Assembly (NCBI GenBank): GCA_002349055.1
Contig: DECD01000007.1
Location: forward strand, 29,636 to 47,022
Direction of reading: 5' to 3'
DNA: 17,387 nt
Source of the DNA: Bacteroidales bacterium UBA2939
Lineage (GTDB): Bacteria; Bacteroidota; Bacteroidia; Bacteroidales; P3
Program-made: the position numbers and the translations under genes
The notes under the pieces: model-generated
Database searches by the model: none
The model's input: the letters and a program-made list of their open reading frames with translations, nothing else
Told to the model about the DNA's origin: nothing
Shown: piece by piece, positions 10,701-16,568 of the stretch
Position numbering within the stretch: position 1 is the first letter of the stretch
Layout: every line of letters begins with the position of its first letter

Positions 10701-13514
10701 CAGGTTGGCGTTGCCGTCGTCGTTGCAGACAATCATGTTGTTCGCCACCAGGATATGGGTGGTCGAGGTACCAATCACGCTGTTCAGACCGATGGCACCG
10801 GCACCGTGGCTCGTGTAAATCTTGTTGGACATCACGCGCGAGGCACCGCGGCACTCGTTCAGCATCAGCACATAGTTCGTGTTGGTCATCACATCGTACA
10901 TCTCGTTCTTCTCCACCACCACGTTGTTCTGGTTCGAGACATACACTGCATACTCATACTGGTTCTCAAACAGACTTCTTTTCACGCTGTTGTTGTTCGA
11001 CAGCATGTCCGAAGCCTGACCCCTGAGGTCGACACCGGTCTTACCGCCGACAAAGGTACAGCCGTCCACCACCAGACCGTTGGCGTAGCCCGAGTAGAGC
11101 AGGGCGTTGATACGCATGTTGGCGGCGGGGTTGGCGACGCTGTCAGCGAAGAGGCAGCCCTCGAAGTGGCAGTTGACGCTGTTCACGCCCAGTTCCACCA
11201 TGTTCGTCATCGGAGCCGCACGGCGGACGAACTTGAGGTTGCGGAAGCGGATGTTCGACGCCGCGGCGAGATTCACAATCGAGGCCACAGTGTCGGACGA
11301 AGCGAAGGCCACCACACCGCTCTCAGGCTCAAAGACGATATAGTGCTGCGTGGTCAAGCCGTCGACTTGCGGCATGACGAAAGGCTGGTACTCGCCGGGA
11401 GCCAGCTTCACCACCAGGCTGTCGTTGATACCGCAGCGACTCAGGGCGAAGAGGAATTCCTCCACCGTATTGAAGTCGGGCGTGGCACCGCCGATGTGGC
11501 GCACTCCGTTCATCGGGCCTTCGCAGACAATGAACTGCGAGAAGATGCTGTCGTTGTAAGGCTCATGGTCGCGGTAGCGCTGGCCTTGAGCCGTCAGCGT
11601 GTCTTCCACCCACACCCTCAGCGTGTGGAAACCGGCCGGCAACACCACATTGGGGGCGATGGTGACATTCGTCGTCGCACCGCCTGCCAGCGTTCCGTTC
11701 CAGGTATAGTTGCCATTGATGGAGTCGTCCACAGAGTAGCTGATGACAATCGAGTTGACCGTCAGGGCACCCTGGTTCTTCAGCCTCACTTGGATGCTGT
11801 GGTCGGCCGGGGTCATGGGGGCGTCGCTGTTGGGCGTTATCAGGCCGTAGCTGGGCTGTCCAACCACAGTGTCGAAGCCCATGTCATACAGCAGCGGCAA
11901 GTTCTTGTGCTGCGTCATCACCAGTGCCGGTCTCAGGTTCTTGCATTCGGTGGCGACACGGAAGGTCAACGGCAGAGGCTCAACAAAAGGATTGTAGGCA
12001 AAAGGCTCGTCACCATCCAACGGGTATACGTAGATACTCTTCTTCTGCGGATGGGCGCTTATCATCTTGAGGACCGTGTTCACACCCAGGTTCTCCTCGT
12101 CGTCATAGGTCAGCTGCATCACCAGGTCCTTGCCGGCGTAGAAGAACGTGTCCATGAACTGGATGGTCTGCTCACCGTTGGCATTGCGTTCCTGGATGGT
12201 CAGCGGACCGTCATACACCGGCTTCATGTAAGACAGCGTGAAGTCGTAATTGTTCGCGATCGACTCGTCCACCACGTAATTCGTCGGCACATTTTTCATT
12301 TTAATCTGAACCCTGTTGTGCGTCACGGCATTGGTATGCGAGCCTACGGTAAACCTCAGGGCCGTCATCTCGCCGGGGCCATAGCCGGCGCTCGCCAGCA
12401 AGGCCGAGTCGAAGACCCATTCACTACGGCTGTCGGCATAGGTGGTAAAGGGGAAGTCCCCGAAATTGGAGGTCGTGCCCGTGAACTCCTCCGTCTGCAC
12501 ACCCAGCTGGTCCACACCACGCACACAGGCATATTCAATCCACGTGTCGTCGGCCTTCGGGAAGGTCACCATGTTGGCGTTCTGCGTGGCATCGCGCACC
12601 ACACAGTAGAACGACATCATCGTGTCGTAACCGCAGAAGGGAATCAGTCCTGAGTAGATGCCCGTCTGCGAAGAAATCTGAGTCATCGGCACACGTATCT
12701 TGGTCGGGTCGTTGCCCACGCGGTAGTACAAGTACACCGAGTCGGGATTGATACCTACCGCAAGGCTTGTTCTAGGGCGCAACTCGATGCGGGCACCACG
12801 ACTGCTCGGATAAAAATACAGGTCGGGATAGCTCATCATGGTGATGGTCGGGCGCACCATCATTTCCGCACTCGCGTTCACCCTGATGTTGTCCAGACGC
12901 CACTTGCCAGGCGTAACGCTGGCTGAAGGGGGTTGGCTCACCACAAACTTAATCTGGAGCTTTCTCTCGTTGGTGGCGATGGCGGGAGTGATAGCATCGT
13001 TAATGTTGAAACGCTCGCTCTTCCACGACTCGTTAGTCAATGTGTGGGTACCCCAATCGTCATACGAATCCCTGTTGAACGTGCCTATATGTCCGAAGTT
13101 GGCCGAGCCGCCTTCCGATGCGTCATATTGCATACTGGTCAACTGGTGCCAGTTCATGTCGCTCTCGTTGACACGTTTGTAATAGATGTTGCACACCGGG
13201 CTTTGTCCGTTGGGTTCCACATCGCAAATGTGGTCGAACTCCAAGCTGATGTAGCGCAACGATGTGTTCTGCGTGAAATCCAGATCGTTGAGCTGGAACG
13301 TCACATCGCCGTTGGCCGCCTGTTGGATATACACCGACCGCGAACCACTCATGTAGAAATCGGTGGCGTAGTTCGTGGCCGTGGCTGGCGACGAAGTGAA
13401 AGCCTCCGTCTCCCCAACTTCAAAGCCTTGGTAGACCATTTCATACACCTGCGCGCGGCCAACAAGCCCGCAAAACAGGAAAATAGCACTCGTCAATAAA
13501 TACTTGAGCTTCAT
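1713..13514 (-). CDS. Giant secreted multidomain protein with T9SS type A sorting domain
   Basis: 3933 residues, uninterrupted. Signal peptide about 1-22 (MKLKYLLTSAIFLFCGLVGRAQ region); MAM/jelly-roll-like domain 24-217; a beta-sandwich about 357-483 that recurs at 1723-1848; right-handed beta-helix regions about 665-1105 and 2013-2455, closing with PGAFEF and IGADEL; lamin-tail-like domain about 1302-1404; Ig-like YATA/TPVTG modules near 1218, 1630 and 2715; GEVED-like domain 2985-3092 (FIDFNRDGYF); second MAM-like domain 3213-3398; about twelve CARDB-like modules, many with V-x-N-x-G and closing NDT motifs; sorting domain 3847-3933 (LDQNYPNPF to CMKKMILR). Expected to cross the outer membrane by T9SS, lose the C-terminal domain, and be surface-anchored or released. 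Adhesion or glycan binding is plausible, but no catalytic site was recognised. A promoter element lies at 13605-13612; the start has an A-rich leader and no Shine-Dalgarno. tilS follows, overlapped. Domain edges are approximate. Confidence 0.93.
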   Translation of the reverse strand: MKLKYLLTSAIFLFCGLVGRAQVYEMVYQGFEVGETEAFTSSPATATNYATDFYMSGSRSVYIQQAANGDVTFQLNDLDFTQNTSLRYISLEFDHICDVEPNGQSPVCNIYYKRVNESDMNWHQLTSMQYDASEGGSANFGHIGTFNRDSYDDWGTHTLTNESWKSERFNINDAITPAIATNERKLQIKFVVSQPPSASVTPGKWRLDNIRVNASAEMMVRPTITMMSYPDLYFYPSSRGARIELRPRTSLAVGINPDSVYLYYRVGNDPTKIRVPMTQISSQTGIYSGLIPFCGYDTMMSFYCVVRDATQNANMVTFPKADDTWIEYACVRGVDQLGVQTEEFTGTTSNFGDFPFTTYADSRSEWVFDSALLASAGYGPGEMTALRFTVGSHTNAVTHNRVQIKMKNVPTNYVVDESIANNYDFTLSYMKPVYDGPLTIQERNANGEQTIQFMDTFFYAGKDLVMQLTYDDEENLGVNTVLKMISAHPQKKSIYVYPLDGDEPFAYNPFVEPLPLTFRVATECKNLRPALVMTQHKNLPLLYDMGFDTVVGQPSYGLITPNSDAPMTPADHSIQVRLKNQGALTVNSIVISYSVDDSINGNYTWNGTLAGGATTNVTIAPNVVLPAGFHTLRVWVEDTLTAQGQRYRDHEPYNDSIFSQFIVCEGPMNGVRHIGGATPDFNTVEEFLFALSRCGINDSLVVKLAPGEYQPFVMPQVDGLTTQHYIVFEPESGVVAFASSDTVASIVNLAAASNIRFRNLKFVRRAAPMTNMVELGVNSVNCHFEGCLFADSVANPAANMRINALLYSGYANGLVVDGCTFVGGKTGVDLRGQASDMLSNNNSVKRSLFENQYEYAVYVSNQNNVVVEKNEMYDVMTNTNYVLMLNECRGASRVMSNKIYTSHGAGAIGLNSVIGTSTTHILVANNMIVCNDDGNANLMRTPLNVITANWTDVVYNSVKMTAPQRNNIATATFGGGTLQNSRFMDNIVVCLDNNNYAFNYMPGSSTTNTVGYNVYYSQGSILNRKAGASSTDLASWQLSEPSDSMSISVNPNFLNGSRVDLRTFNRLVKGVGIPIAGVTTDMFDTLRGTVTTCPGAFEFSSLMYDFEPEGLVSPLAESCHMPNPVELKVLLRNSGTSAYSGTGLTLGYKVNSGAPLTVAVTTPIPAEDTVTIPTGVTLQLPPNNVNKTDALYTIQVWTIFPSDPNQTNDTNVFEVISRYPPAKPANGLDSIPYATAATITPVTGVEMWKVSDNTSAPQRPSQLYWYRDTTDAAPFYVGGTLTTDTLRMDTTVYFRQKRNMPIVRITQLEFAHANNTTGLTPSMPYWMNANRKVALQLTNVGDARANLFGDSIQTISPTANINNKIFRFTDSVYIEPGQSLVVQYATGTSANPEKTIHTGSVLSNNITSSSKVAFVYYRGGQIEDAVALNNITETSTQAVRWDNIGRPSYVWTGTGVNVSSTPSTAGVMRTSFFGRNTDWTVATNANPMFLNTIDEDWIRYTDNGCEGYAASYTINMIAPPPADIDLSAPSVPSGVCGLDSEEVSVTVHNYGILPVDSVVLNYTDGIDTVTETYNQPIAANGAVRYTFSTRLNMSFAHDTMLTVKVWADSVSGDIVRANDTSRVTVEVPFTPAAPVLPASVASHTVSYATADTVSLTPVTGVVPVWYDYDGNAIDTGYTHVSEVLYVGGTRSVGYMVTKPYEGTVGTGASANTANQFPTPYQPKSKHAKQQFIYSASELRAAGFQPGFIDSIAFNFKTLGGNNPASSISFDQYTISMGTTTDTVFASTSSWKSTTPVYSRAPQVINQSSAESWITHPLDTPFYWDGTSSLVVQIVHYIATASSSGARSYFTSKTNTTLYKDGSSALTPSTAEYSGAGTRGNNRPNIRITTTAYGCDGPTAPYTITMTGIPDVDMALLWPNGVDTLEYNSCNDIPIYVNVRNQGNLAATGTKLYYYYDTLAVDSTIVSTTIASGATENVLLFSRHMGPGRHAVRVIVSAPGDSITFNDTVSRSFMVRFCNGSYTIAQEGGDYRSFGEAIDTLNIVGIQGPVQFYVDPGTYTEQVRLNNIPGSSDEHTIAFIGTGDNVLLTAATTQNDNYVMLLDSTSHVTLSNFRIEARPATGNFANALVVSKGDHITIDSLTVRVKGTINNVNASCVVLMGEVSNLTFTNNVIDSGYYSFRHTGTVSNYENFTLTGNTFKNFYSQGVYLRGVNNIVFNKNVVSSGVTIDNRALTGLYLAQTAGTFSVQKNKIYLVDVKKGGKRGIQLENIGSTASNPGMVVNNMISCSGTGTAGLSPAKPSGIWIDSSSAYVNIYYNTIRVYCGDVAAAFSESSYSFFSGPTVSHIQVSNNIFSNFSKGYAYYVSELNTLSISNYNAYYTASTRPFYWKVVRDSLGALQTANGDDANSVCDEPYFISDRDLHLVMTNFAGLAQYNADIPDDIDDSIRHQIPSPTIGADELDVSAHDMAVVRIMEPIMPTSLNFNPPNNMPPNIESDSVRVIAQFYNNGLAPESNVTWYAYLEGNETATRSATIPLGNFAPGESKIDTVWIPTFLGMIDTNTVHVVVVCAGDVDTSNNDRTAELYLAPAFNLSATNVSTDHTGCNMENTIVRLTIKNSGYKDFPANTSFMIGFQPEITSPTTITVPTWPGVIQEPASLPSPLLMGQSNIVSFSQTANFYPTSNSVDLKFRITGWVDYDYDITKTNDTTTKNNIDSYYSPAPPVGYDTAFAYGTWGAVRASQENSLPIRWYRDSTATFFFPKANQVAVNTANYNRSTLWNNTPQYFHDSVYYLNCHSSHDCPSHFSEVHVGILPLFENDVAFEEVLAPLGGRVYMENDTVRVRIANYGTRSQTNVPVVYQLMRGNNIIQQVEEICPVTIPAGQTHVYTFDSLLNIPTPTQNQNYTLKVWTDLASDASRRNDTIRYDHTFRSLAESTYKRHKPTAPTFDITRVSFNELDFECPPLGRGLTDLATYASPDYPVVHVTKGLTDSLIVQVTPLDGTAQADRVRIWAFIDFNRDGYFTGSEELVSGDAFYDNTTFSTAITIDPNASYGYMRMRVVVGSYSDFITPSDTISYGVPENKNGHNFDALLFVDAETPATDIAVTQIVAPRSYLIRDDQPRSVSFRIANKGSVAATNPVFNYRFLAEDASANDSTSMGTVTYNGTLQPGSSAVVTIPPHVFPLGITDLTISHNTPDDVNLANNTLEYQYNRFHIVRLILNDDFEGENKWYAPKGYNLYSHNFWERGVPQKASINAAYSDSIAWVTDLHDNIVTGTRGNVSYLYSPIINISQIKADTLSFRLRRKLTNGSSLRIEFCNYENKWVNVNADSLTNWYNNEDDECFDNNTSGSDYDFYWIPTNLISGDFPEMLQFRFVYTTPMKTSATAAFGEGCAVDNFHVGRARRPTDVGVIAIPYPTAPAYGQTIYPKVVVHNYGTDTVRHLDMGYIHYGTFLPKESSLDCLLPPLASDTFEFTAPFIVTADFPDTFQITAFTMLTASDLYRDNDSCTATFLLSPLENDISAHSFIYPLDNVVAGDSLQVTLRIRNFGSSPINTATASYIVNGTQRVDENIDFNELVGHPLAPMAYFNYTFIHKFRMPMGVISLTGIIKSDQNAYIYNDTITKRVEGINSVSDLAAASVIVDTSAHTVVRFALVIENRGARGANGFEVGFYIDGDTSTIHREIYSRDVPLPALQTGYHTFDITLPDRPAKYPNVTGFVHIAGDNDSSNDTTRTLATQYLDVEPLKLIIIENAAPDCQVIAAIRNNGNISLLSGSIYIDAVINGQPISDGFQHRIEAGQTIYHVLAPRIHKSPNRSYVGSAELEYVSDANPNNNQTTSIEVRGYWEDVPFVETSSLVLDQNYPNPFSDRTTIPFSLPNDAEVRFFVIDAMGHVVESFSRYFTAGSQTIDLDMSAYSTGIYYYGIEVDGKRCMKKMILR

Positions 13515-13575
13515 AGTTTATATTTTTTATTTTTTTATTTCTCAGTTGTTTATATCATTTTCTATAGGCCATTCC

Positions 13576-13592
13576 GCCCCTTTTCAAGGGGC
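13576..13592 (-). promoter_or_regulatory. Hairpin in the predicted 5' leader of the giant gene
   Basis: A perfect 7-base-pair GC-rich stem (GCCCCTT with AAGGGGC) with a 3-base loop. It lies 62 bases before the giant gene start and just downstream of the predicted promoter, so it would be near the mRNA 5' end. No T-run follows on either strand, so it does not look like a terminator. It may act as a 5' stabiliser; that is inference. Confidence 0.5.
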
Positions 13593-13604
13593 ATAAACCA
13601 AACG

Positions 13605-13612
13605 CAAATATA
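13605..13612 (-). promoter_or_regulatory. Bacteroides-type -7 promoter element for the giant gene
   Basis: On the minus strand this reads TATATTTG in the context TTCGTATATTTGCG, matching the Bacteroidota sigma-ABfr -7 consensus TAnnTTTG. The upstream -33 TTTG is weak (only TGTATG/GTT-like sequence near the expected distance). It predicts a leader of roughly 85 bases. Confidence 0.6.
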
Positions 13613-13767
13613 CGAACTTTTTTTAACATACACGCGAAATTATAAAAACTTTTTCTTCCTGGTCTTTTCCTTCCCCCTATATTCCCCCTCACTATAAAGA
13701 GTCAAAAGGGCTCTTTTTGGCTCACACTTTTAACATTTTTAACATTTACACCCAGCCACCTCCCTAC

Positions 13768-13811
13768 CAACTCCGTGTCAACTCCGTATCAACTCCGTGT
13801 CAACTCTCACT
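13768..13811. repeat. Tandem 11-mer micro-array (CAACTCCGTGT), 4 copies, intergenic
   Basis: Units on the + strand are CAACTCCGTGT, CAACTCCGTAT, CAACTCCGTGT, CAACTCTCACT. It has the same style (about four slightly degenerate copies) as the arrays inside tilS but a different unit length and sequence. It lies between the rlmB terminator and the giant-gene promoter. Confidence 0.85.
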
Positions 13812-13852
13812 CCGCATCTGTTAATTTTAACTTAAAAATTATAACAAGGAAA

Positions 13853-13886
13853 AAGCCCTTTTCGGAAGTTTTTCCAAAAAGGGCTT
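13853..13886 (-). terminator. Rho-independent terminator after rlmB
   Basis: Stem of 10 pairs (AAGCCCTTTT with AAAAGGGCTT), one C/A mismatch, then 4 more pairs (GGAA with TTCC), and a 4-base loop. On the minus strand the stem runs into CTTTTTCCTTG, a moderate T-run. It starts 22 bases beyond the rlmB stop, as expected for the end of the right-hand transcription unit. Confidence 0.75.
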
Positions 13887-13907
13887 AGGGGTTATAAATA
13901 CTATTTT

Positions 13908-14651
13908 TCAGCGATTTAAACGCTGTTCAAGGGCTTCGTACATAAAGACACCGGCGGCGACCGAGACGTTCAGCGATGCAACCTCGCCGACGATGGGAAG
14001 CTTGGCTCTCACGTCACTCATTTTTAACAATTCGGAACTGATACCTGTCTCCTCGTTGCCCATGATGAGGAGTGTGGGCTGGCGGAAGTCGACCTCGCGG
14101 TAGTGGACAGCACCCTTCTCGGTGGCGGCAACCACCTGATAGCCACACTGCTTGGCCAAGTTGACGACAGTCTTGAGGTTCTGCTCGCGACAGACGGGCA
14201 ACCGCAGCAGGGCTCCGCTCGAGGTCTTGATGGCGTCCTCGTTCATGGCGGCGCTCCCATGGTCGGGCACCACGAGGGCGGCAACACCTGTGCACTCGGC
14301 CGTACGGGCAATGGCTCCCATGTTGCGTACGTCGGTCACATGGTCGAGCAGGACTATCACCGACGGCTCTTCCAGGGTCTCCATCAACTGCATAAAGCTG
14401 TGATACTTCACCGCAGCGATGGTGGCCACCACGCCCTGATGGTTTCCAGTGGTCATCTTGTTGAGTTTCTCCACAGGCACATACTGGAAGGGAATGTCGT
14501 GTTCCTTGAGCTTGGTCCTCAACTCATTGAGCAACGAGGAATTGAGTCCGTTCTGTATCAGGACGCGCTCCACCTGCTGGCCGCTGCCGATGGCCTCGAT
14601 GACGGGTCGCAAGCCGTAGACTATCTGTTGTTTATTCTGTGTTTTTTCCAT
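13908..14651 (-). CDS. rlmB: TrmH/SpoU-family RNA 2'-O-methyltransferase, RlmB type
   Basis: 247 residues. Family role: S-adenosylmethionine-dependent 2'-O-methylation, for RlmB at G2251 of 23S rRNA. An N-terminal L30e-like substrate-binding region (QIVYGLRPVIEAI at 9-21, TTGNHQGVVA at 67-76) precedes a SPOUT knot domain. Motif 1 is LDHVTDVRNMGAIARTAE (102-119) with N110 and R116; SSGALLRLPV follows at 144-153; motif 2 is MGNEETGIS (197-205); motif 3 is LPIVGEVASLNVSVAAGVF (218-236). Length is usual for the family. The start ATG lies inside the ABC gene (20-base overlap) and agrees with the family N-terminus, so the two genes are probably coupled. A strong terminator follows the stop. Exact target (23S G2251 versus another site) cannot be proven from sequence. 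Confidence 0.9.
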   Translation of the reverse strand: MEKTQNKQQIVYGLRPVIEAIGSGQQVERVLIQNGLNSSLLNELRTKLKEHDIPFQYVPVEKLNKMTTGNHQGVVATIAAVKYHSFMQLMETLEEPSVIVLLDHVTDVRNMGAIARTAECTGVAALVVPDHGSAAMNEDAIKTSSGALLRLPVCREQNLKTVVNLAKQCGYQVVAATEKGAVHYREVDFRQPTLLIMGNEETGISSELLKMSDVRAKLPIVGEVASLNVSVAAGVFMYEALEQRLNR

Positions 14652-15285
14652 CGATGATTGTTATTTTTCGGTCGGCCATAGCGGCCAGTTCTTCGTTGTG
14701 GGTAACAATGACAAATGTCTGGTTGTATTGCTCGCGGAGGCGGAAGAAGAGCTCATGCAGCTCGCGGGCATGCTGGGTGTCAAGGTTTCCGCTCGGCTCG
14801 TCGGCCAACACGGCCATAGGGTTGTTCATCAGGGCGCGAGCCACGGCCACGCGCTGCTGCTCGCCGCCGCTGAGGGCCTTGGGCTTATGGCTGGCACGGT
14901 TGTCCACCTTCATGAAACTCAGCAGTTCCAGCGCATGCTCGGAGGCTTCTTTCATGGAGATGCCGCGGATGAGTGCCGGGATGCAGACATTCTCCAACGC
15001 CGTGAACTCGGGCAACAGGTGGTGCGCCTGAAAGACGAAGCCTATGTGCTCGTTTCGGAAGCGCGCCAACTCCTTTTCTTTCAACTTCGAAACCTCAGTG
15101 TCGCCATAAAGCAGCGTGCCGCTGTCGGGACGGTCCAAGGTGCCGAGAATCTGCAACAGGGTTGTCTTGCCGGCCCCCGACGGGCCTACAATACTCACCA
15201 CCTCGCCTTGCCCAATGCTGACACTCACGTCTTTCAGCACATGCAGGTCGCCGTAGCTCTTGTTGATATTGCTAGCAGTTATCAT
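14632..15285 (-). CDS. ABC transporter ATP-binding protein, LolD/MacB type
   Basis: 217 residues, a complete ABC ATPase domain. Walker A GPSGAGKT at 34-41, Q-loop Q86 in FVFQAHHLLPEFTALENV, signature LSGGEQQR at 138-145, Walker B AVLADEP at 158-164 with E163, and H-loop H196 in IVTHNEE. The LLPEFTALENV stretch and short length are typical of LolD, the ATPase of the LolCDE complex that releases outer-membrane lipoproteins from the inner membrane. No LolC/LolE-like permease lies beside it here, so the partner must be elsewhere, and a MacB- or FtsE-like role is possible. It starts 27 bases after the hutI stop, within which a degenerate repeat gives three AGGAG motifs; the nearest sits 9 bases before the ATG. 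It overlaps rlmB by 20 bases. Confidence 0.9.
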   Translation of the reverse strand: MITASNINKSYGDLHVLKDVSVSIGQGEVVSIVGPSGAGKTTLLQILGTLDRPDSGTLLYGDTEVSKLKEKELARFRNEHIGFVFQAHHLLPEFTALENVCIPALIRGISMKEASEHALELLSFMKVDNRASHKPKALSGGEQQRVAVARALMNNPMAVLADEPSGNLDTQHARELHELFFRLREQYNQTFVIVTHNEELAAMADRKITIIDGKNTE

Positions 15286-15289
15286 TTGT

Positions 15290-15320
15290 CTTATCTCCTG
15301 TCTCCTTATCTCCTAAATCT
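15290..15320. repeat. Degenerate 7-9-base micro-array at the hutI/ABC junction
   Basis: On the + strand the units are CTTATCT, CCTGTCT, CCTTATCT, CCTAAATCT. On the minus strand this gives repeated AGGAG motifs (GGAGATA, AGGAGAC). It spans the hutI stop (TAG, 15313-15315) and nearly fills the gap to the ABC start, where it supplies a Shine-Dalgarno-like AGGAG. More degenerate than the other arrays. Confidence 0.65.
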
Positions 15321-16554
15321 CAACTCCGTTGAGAAAGACGCGCTCCACCTTGTTCTCGCCATAGGCGTAGGGCATGTACTCGTAGGAGGGTATCGGCTTG
15401 GTGATGTAGAAGTTGGCCTTCTTGCCGACAGCCAAAGAGCCCACCTCGTTGCTCACGCCCATGGCGTAGGCGGTGTTGAGGGTGGTGGCGTTGAAAGCCT
15501 CCTCGGGGGTCAGGCGATAGCGGATGCAGGCCATGGAGAGGACCAGCTGCATGTTGCCCGAGGGCGAGGTGCCGGGGTTGTAGTCGGAGGCCATGGCCAC
15601 GGGCAGGCCCGAGTCAATCATCTTGCGTGCCGGCGAGAGGGGCAGGTTGAGGAAGAAGGCGCAGCCCGGCAGCACCGTGGGCATCGTGTCGGTACCCTTC
15701 AGACACTCGATTTCAGCATCGCCCATCTGCTCAAGGTGGTCGACCGAGATGGCACCGTATTTCACGCCCACCTGCACGCCGCCCGAAACGGCCATCTCGT
15801 TGGCATGAATCTTAGGACGCATGCCGTATTTGATGCCGGCCTCAAGGATTCGCGCGGTGTCTTCGACGGTGAAGAAGCCCTGGTCGCAGAAGACGTCGAT
15901 AAAGTCGGCCAGACCCTCCTTCGCCACCAACGGAATCATCTCGTTGATGACCAGGTCGACATAGTCCTCCTGATGGCCACGGTACTCCATGGGGATGCCG
16001 TGGGCACCGAGGAAGTTCGACTTGATGGTCATGGGCGAGGTCTCCTTCAGGCGGCGGATGACGCGCAGAAGCTTCAGTTCGCTCTCAGTGGAGAGGCCGT
16101 AGCCGCTCTTGATTTCGATGGCGCCAGTGCCCATACGCATCAGCGCATCGAGGCGTTGCTTGGCCATGTCATAAAGCTCGTCCTCCGAGGCAGCAGCGGT
16201 GGCTTTGGCCGAATTGAGAATGCCGCCGCCACGCTTGGCAATCTCCTCGTAGCTGAGGCCGCGAATCTTGTCGACAAACTCGTGCTCACGCGAGTTGGCA
16301 TAGACGGTGTGGGTGTGAGAGTCGCAGAACGACGGGAAGACCAGCCTCCCGGTGGCATCAACCACACTGGGAGCGCAGGCGTCCTCGCCTGCCAACTCGT
16401 TCATCGGACCGAACTTTTTGACAATGCCATCTTCTACGATGAGGTAGGCATCCTTGATGGTCTCCAACAGGGCCATCTCCTTGCCCTGCTTGCGGAGCTT
16501 CGGTGAGGTCTCCACACCCACCAGCTCCTTGATATTCTTAACTAACGTTTTCAT
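15313..16554 (-). CDS. hutI: Imidazolonepropionase HutI
   Basis: 413 residues, the usual family length. It hydrolyses 4-imidazolone-5-propanoate to N-formimidoyl-L-glutamate, the third step of histidine breakdown, in the cytoplasm. It belongs to the amidohydrolase fold: metal ligands H80 and H82 in DSHTHT, H250 in KIHANEM and D324 in ASDYNPG; further conserved segments are IEIKSGYGL (147-155), FLGAHGIP (181-188), SVDHLE (270-275) and NPGTSPSGNMQ (326-336). ATG 16552-16554 is preceded by AGAGGA on the minus strand. Only 14 bases separate it from the higA stop, leaving no obvious room for its own promoter. The neighbours hutH, hutU and ftcD, common in hut clusters, are absent from this window, so the rest of the pathway must lie elsewhere. 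Confidence 0.95.
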   Translation of the reverse strand: MKTLVKNIKELVGVETSPKLRKQGKEMALLETIKDAYLIVEDGIVKKFGPMNELAGEDACAPSVVDATGRLVFPSFCDSHTHTVYANSREHEFVDKIRGLSYEEIAKRGGGILNSAKATAAASEDELYDMAKQRLDALMRMGTGAIEIKSGYGLSTESELKLLRVIRRLKETSPMTIKSNFLGAHGIPMEYRGHQEDYVDLVINEMIPLVAKEGLADFIDVFCDQGFFTVEDTARILEAGIKYGMRPKIHANEMAVSGGVQVGVKYGAISVDHLEQMGDAEIECLKGTDTMPTVLPGCAFFLNLPLSPARKMIDSGLPVAMASDYNPGTSPSGNMQLVLSMACIRYRLTPEEAFNATTLNTAYAMGVSNEVGSLAVGKKANFYITKPIPSYEYMPYAYGENKVERVFLNGVEI

Positions 16555-16568
16555 TTCCTCTATTTTTT

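Larger units (their letters stand above)
13515..13907. other. Intergenic region between rlmB and the giant gene
   Basis: This stretch of 393 bases has no gene. From the giant gene outward it holds an A/T-rich leader (13519-13540, three ATTTTTT-like runs), a leader hairpin, a -7 promoter element, a pyrimidine-rich stretch near 13650-13690, two copies of TTTAACATT (13729-13746), an 11-mer tandem array and the rlmB terminator. No open frame here looks coding. Confidence 0.8.

Noticed and set aside
1854..12653. Very long + strand open frames opposite the giant gene (1854-4667, 4743-6251, 8337-12653)
   Set aside because: They are antisense shadows of a GC-rich gene whose codon bias avoids stops on the complement. 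Their translations are low-complexity (G/V/D/E- or H/R/V-rich) without any recognisable domain, while the minus strand has a signal peptide, domains and a sorting signal.
13696..13716. Possible terminator hairpin AAAGAG / CTCTTT with a following T-run on the + strand
   Set aside because: Only 6 weak pairs with a 9-base loop, and no + strand gene ends here. The strong hairpin at 13853-13886 accounts for rlmB.
14698..16506. Long + strand open frame opposite hutI and the ABC gene
   Set aside because: Antisense shadow across two clearly recognised genes and their junction; no family resemblance.
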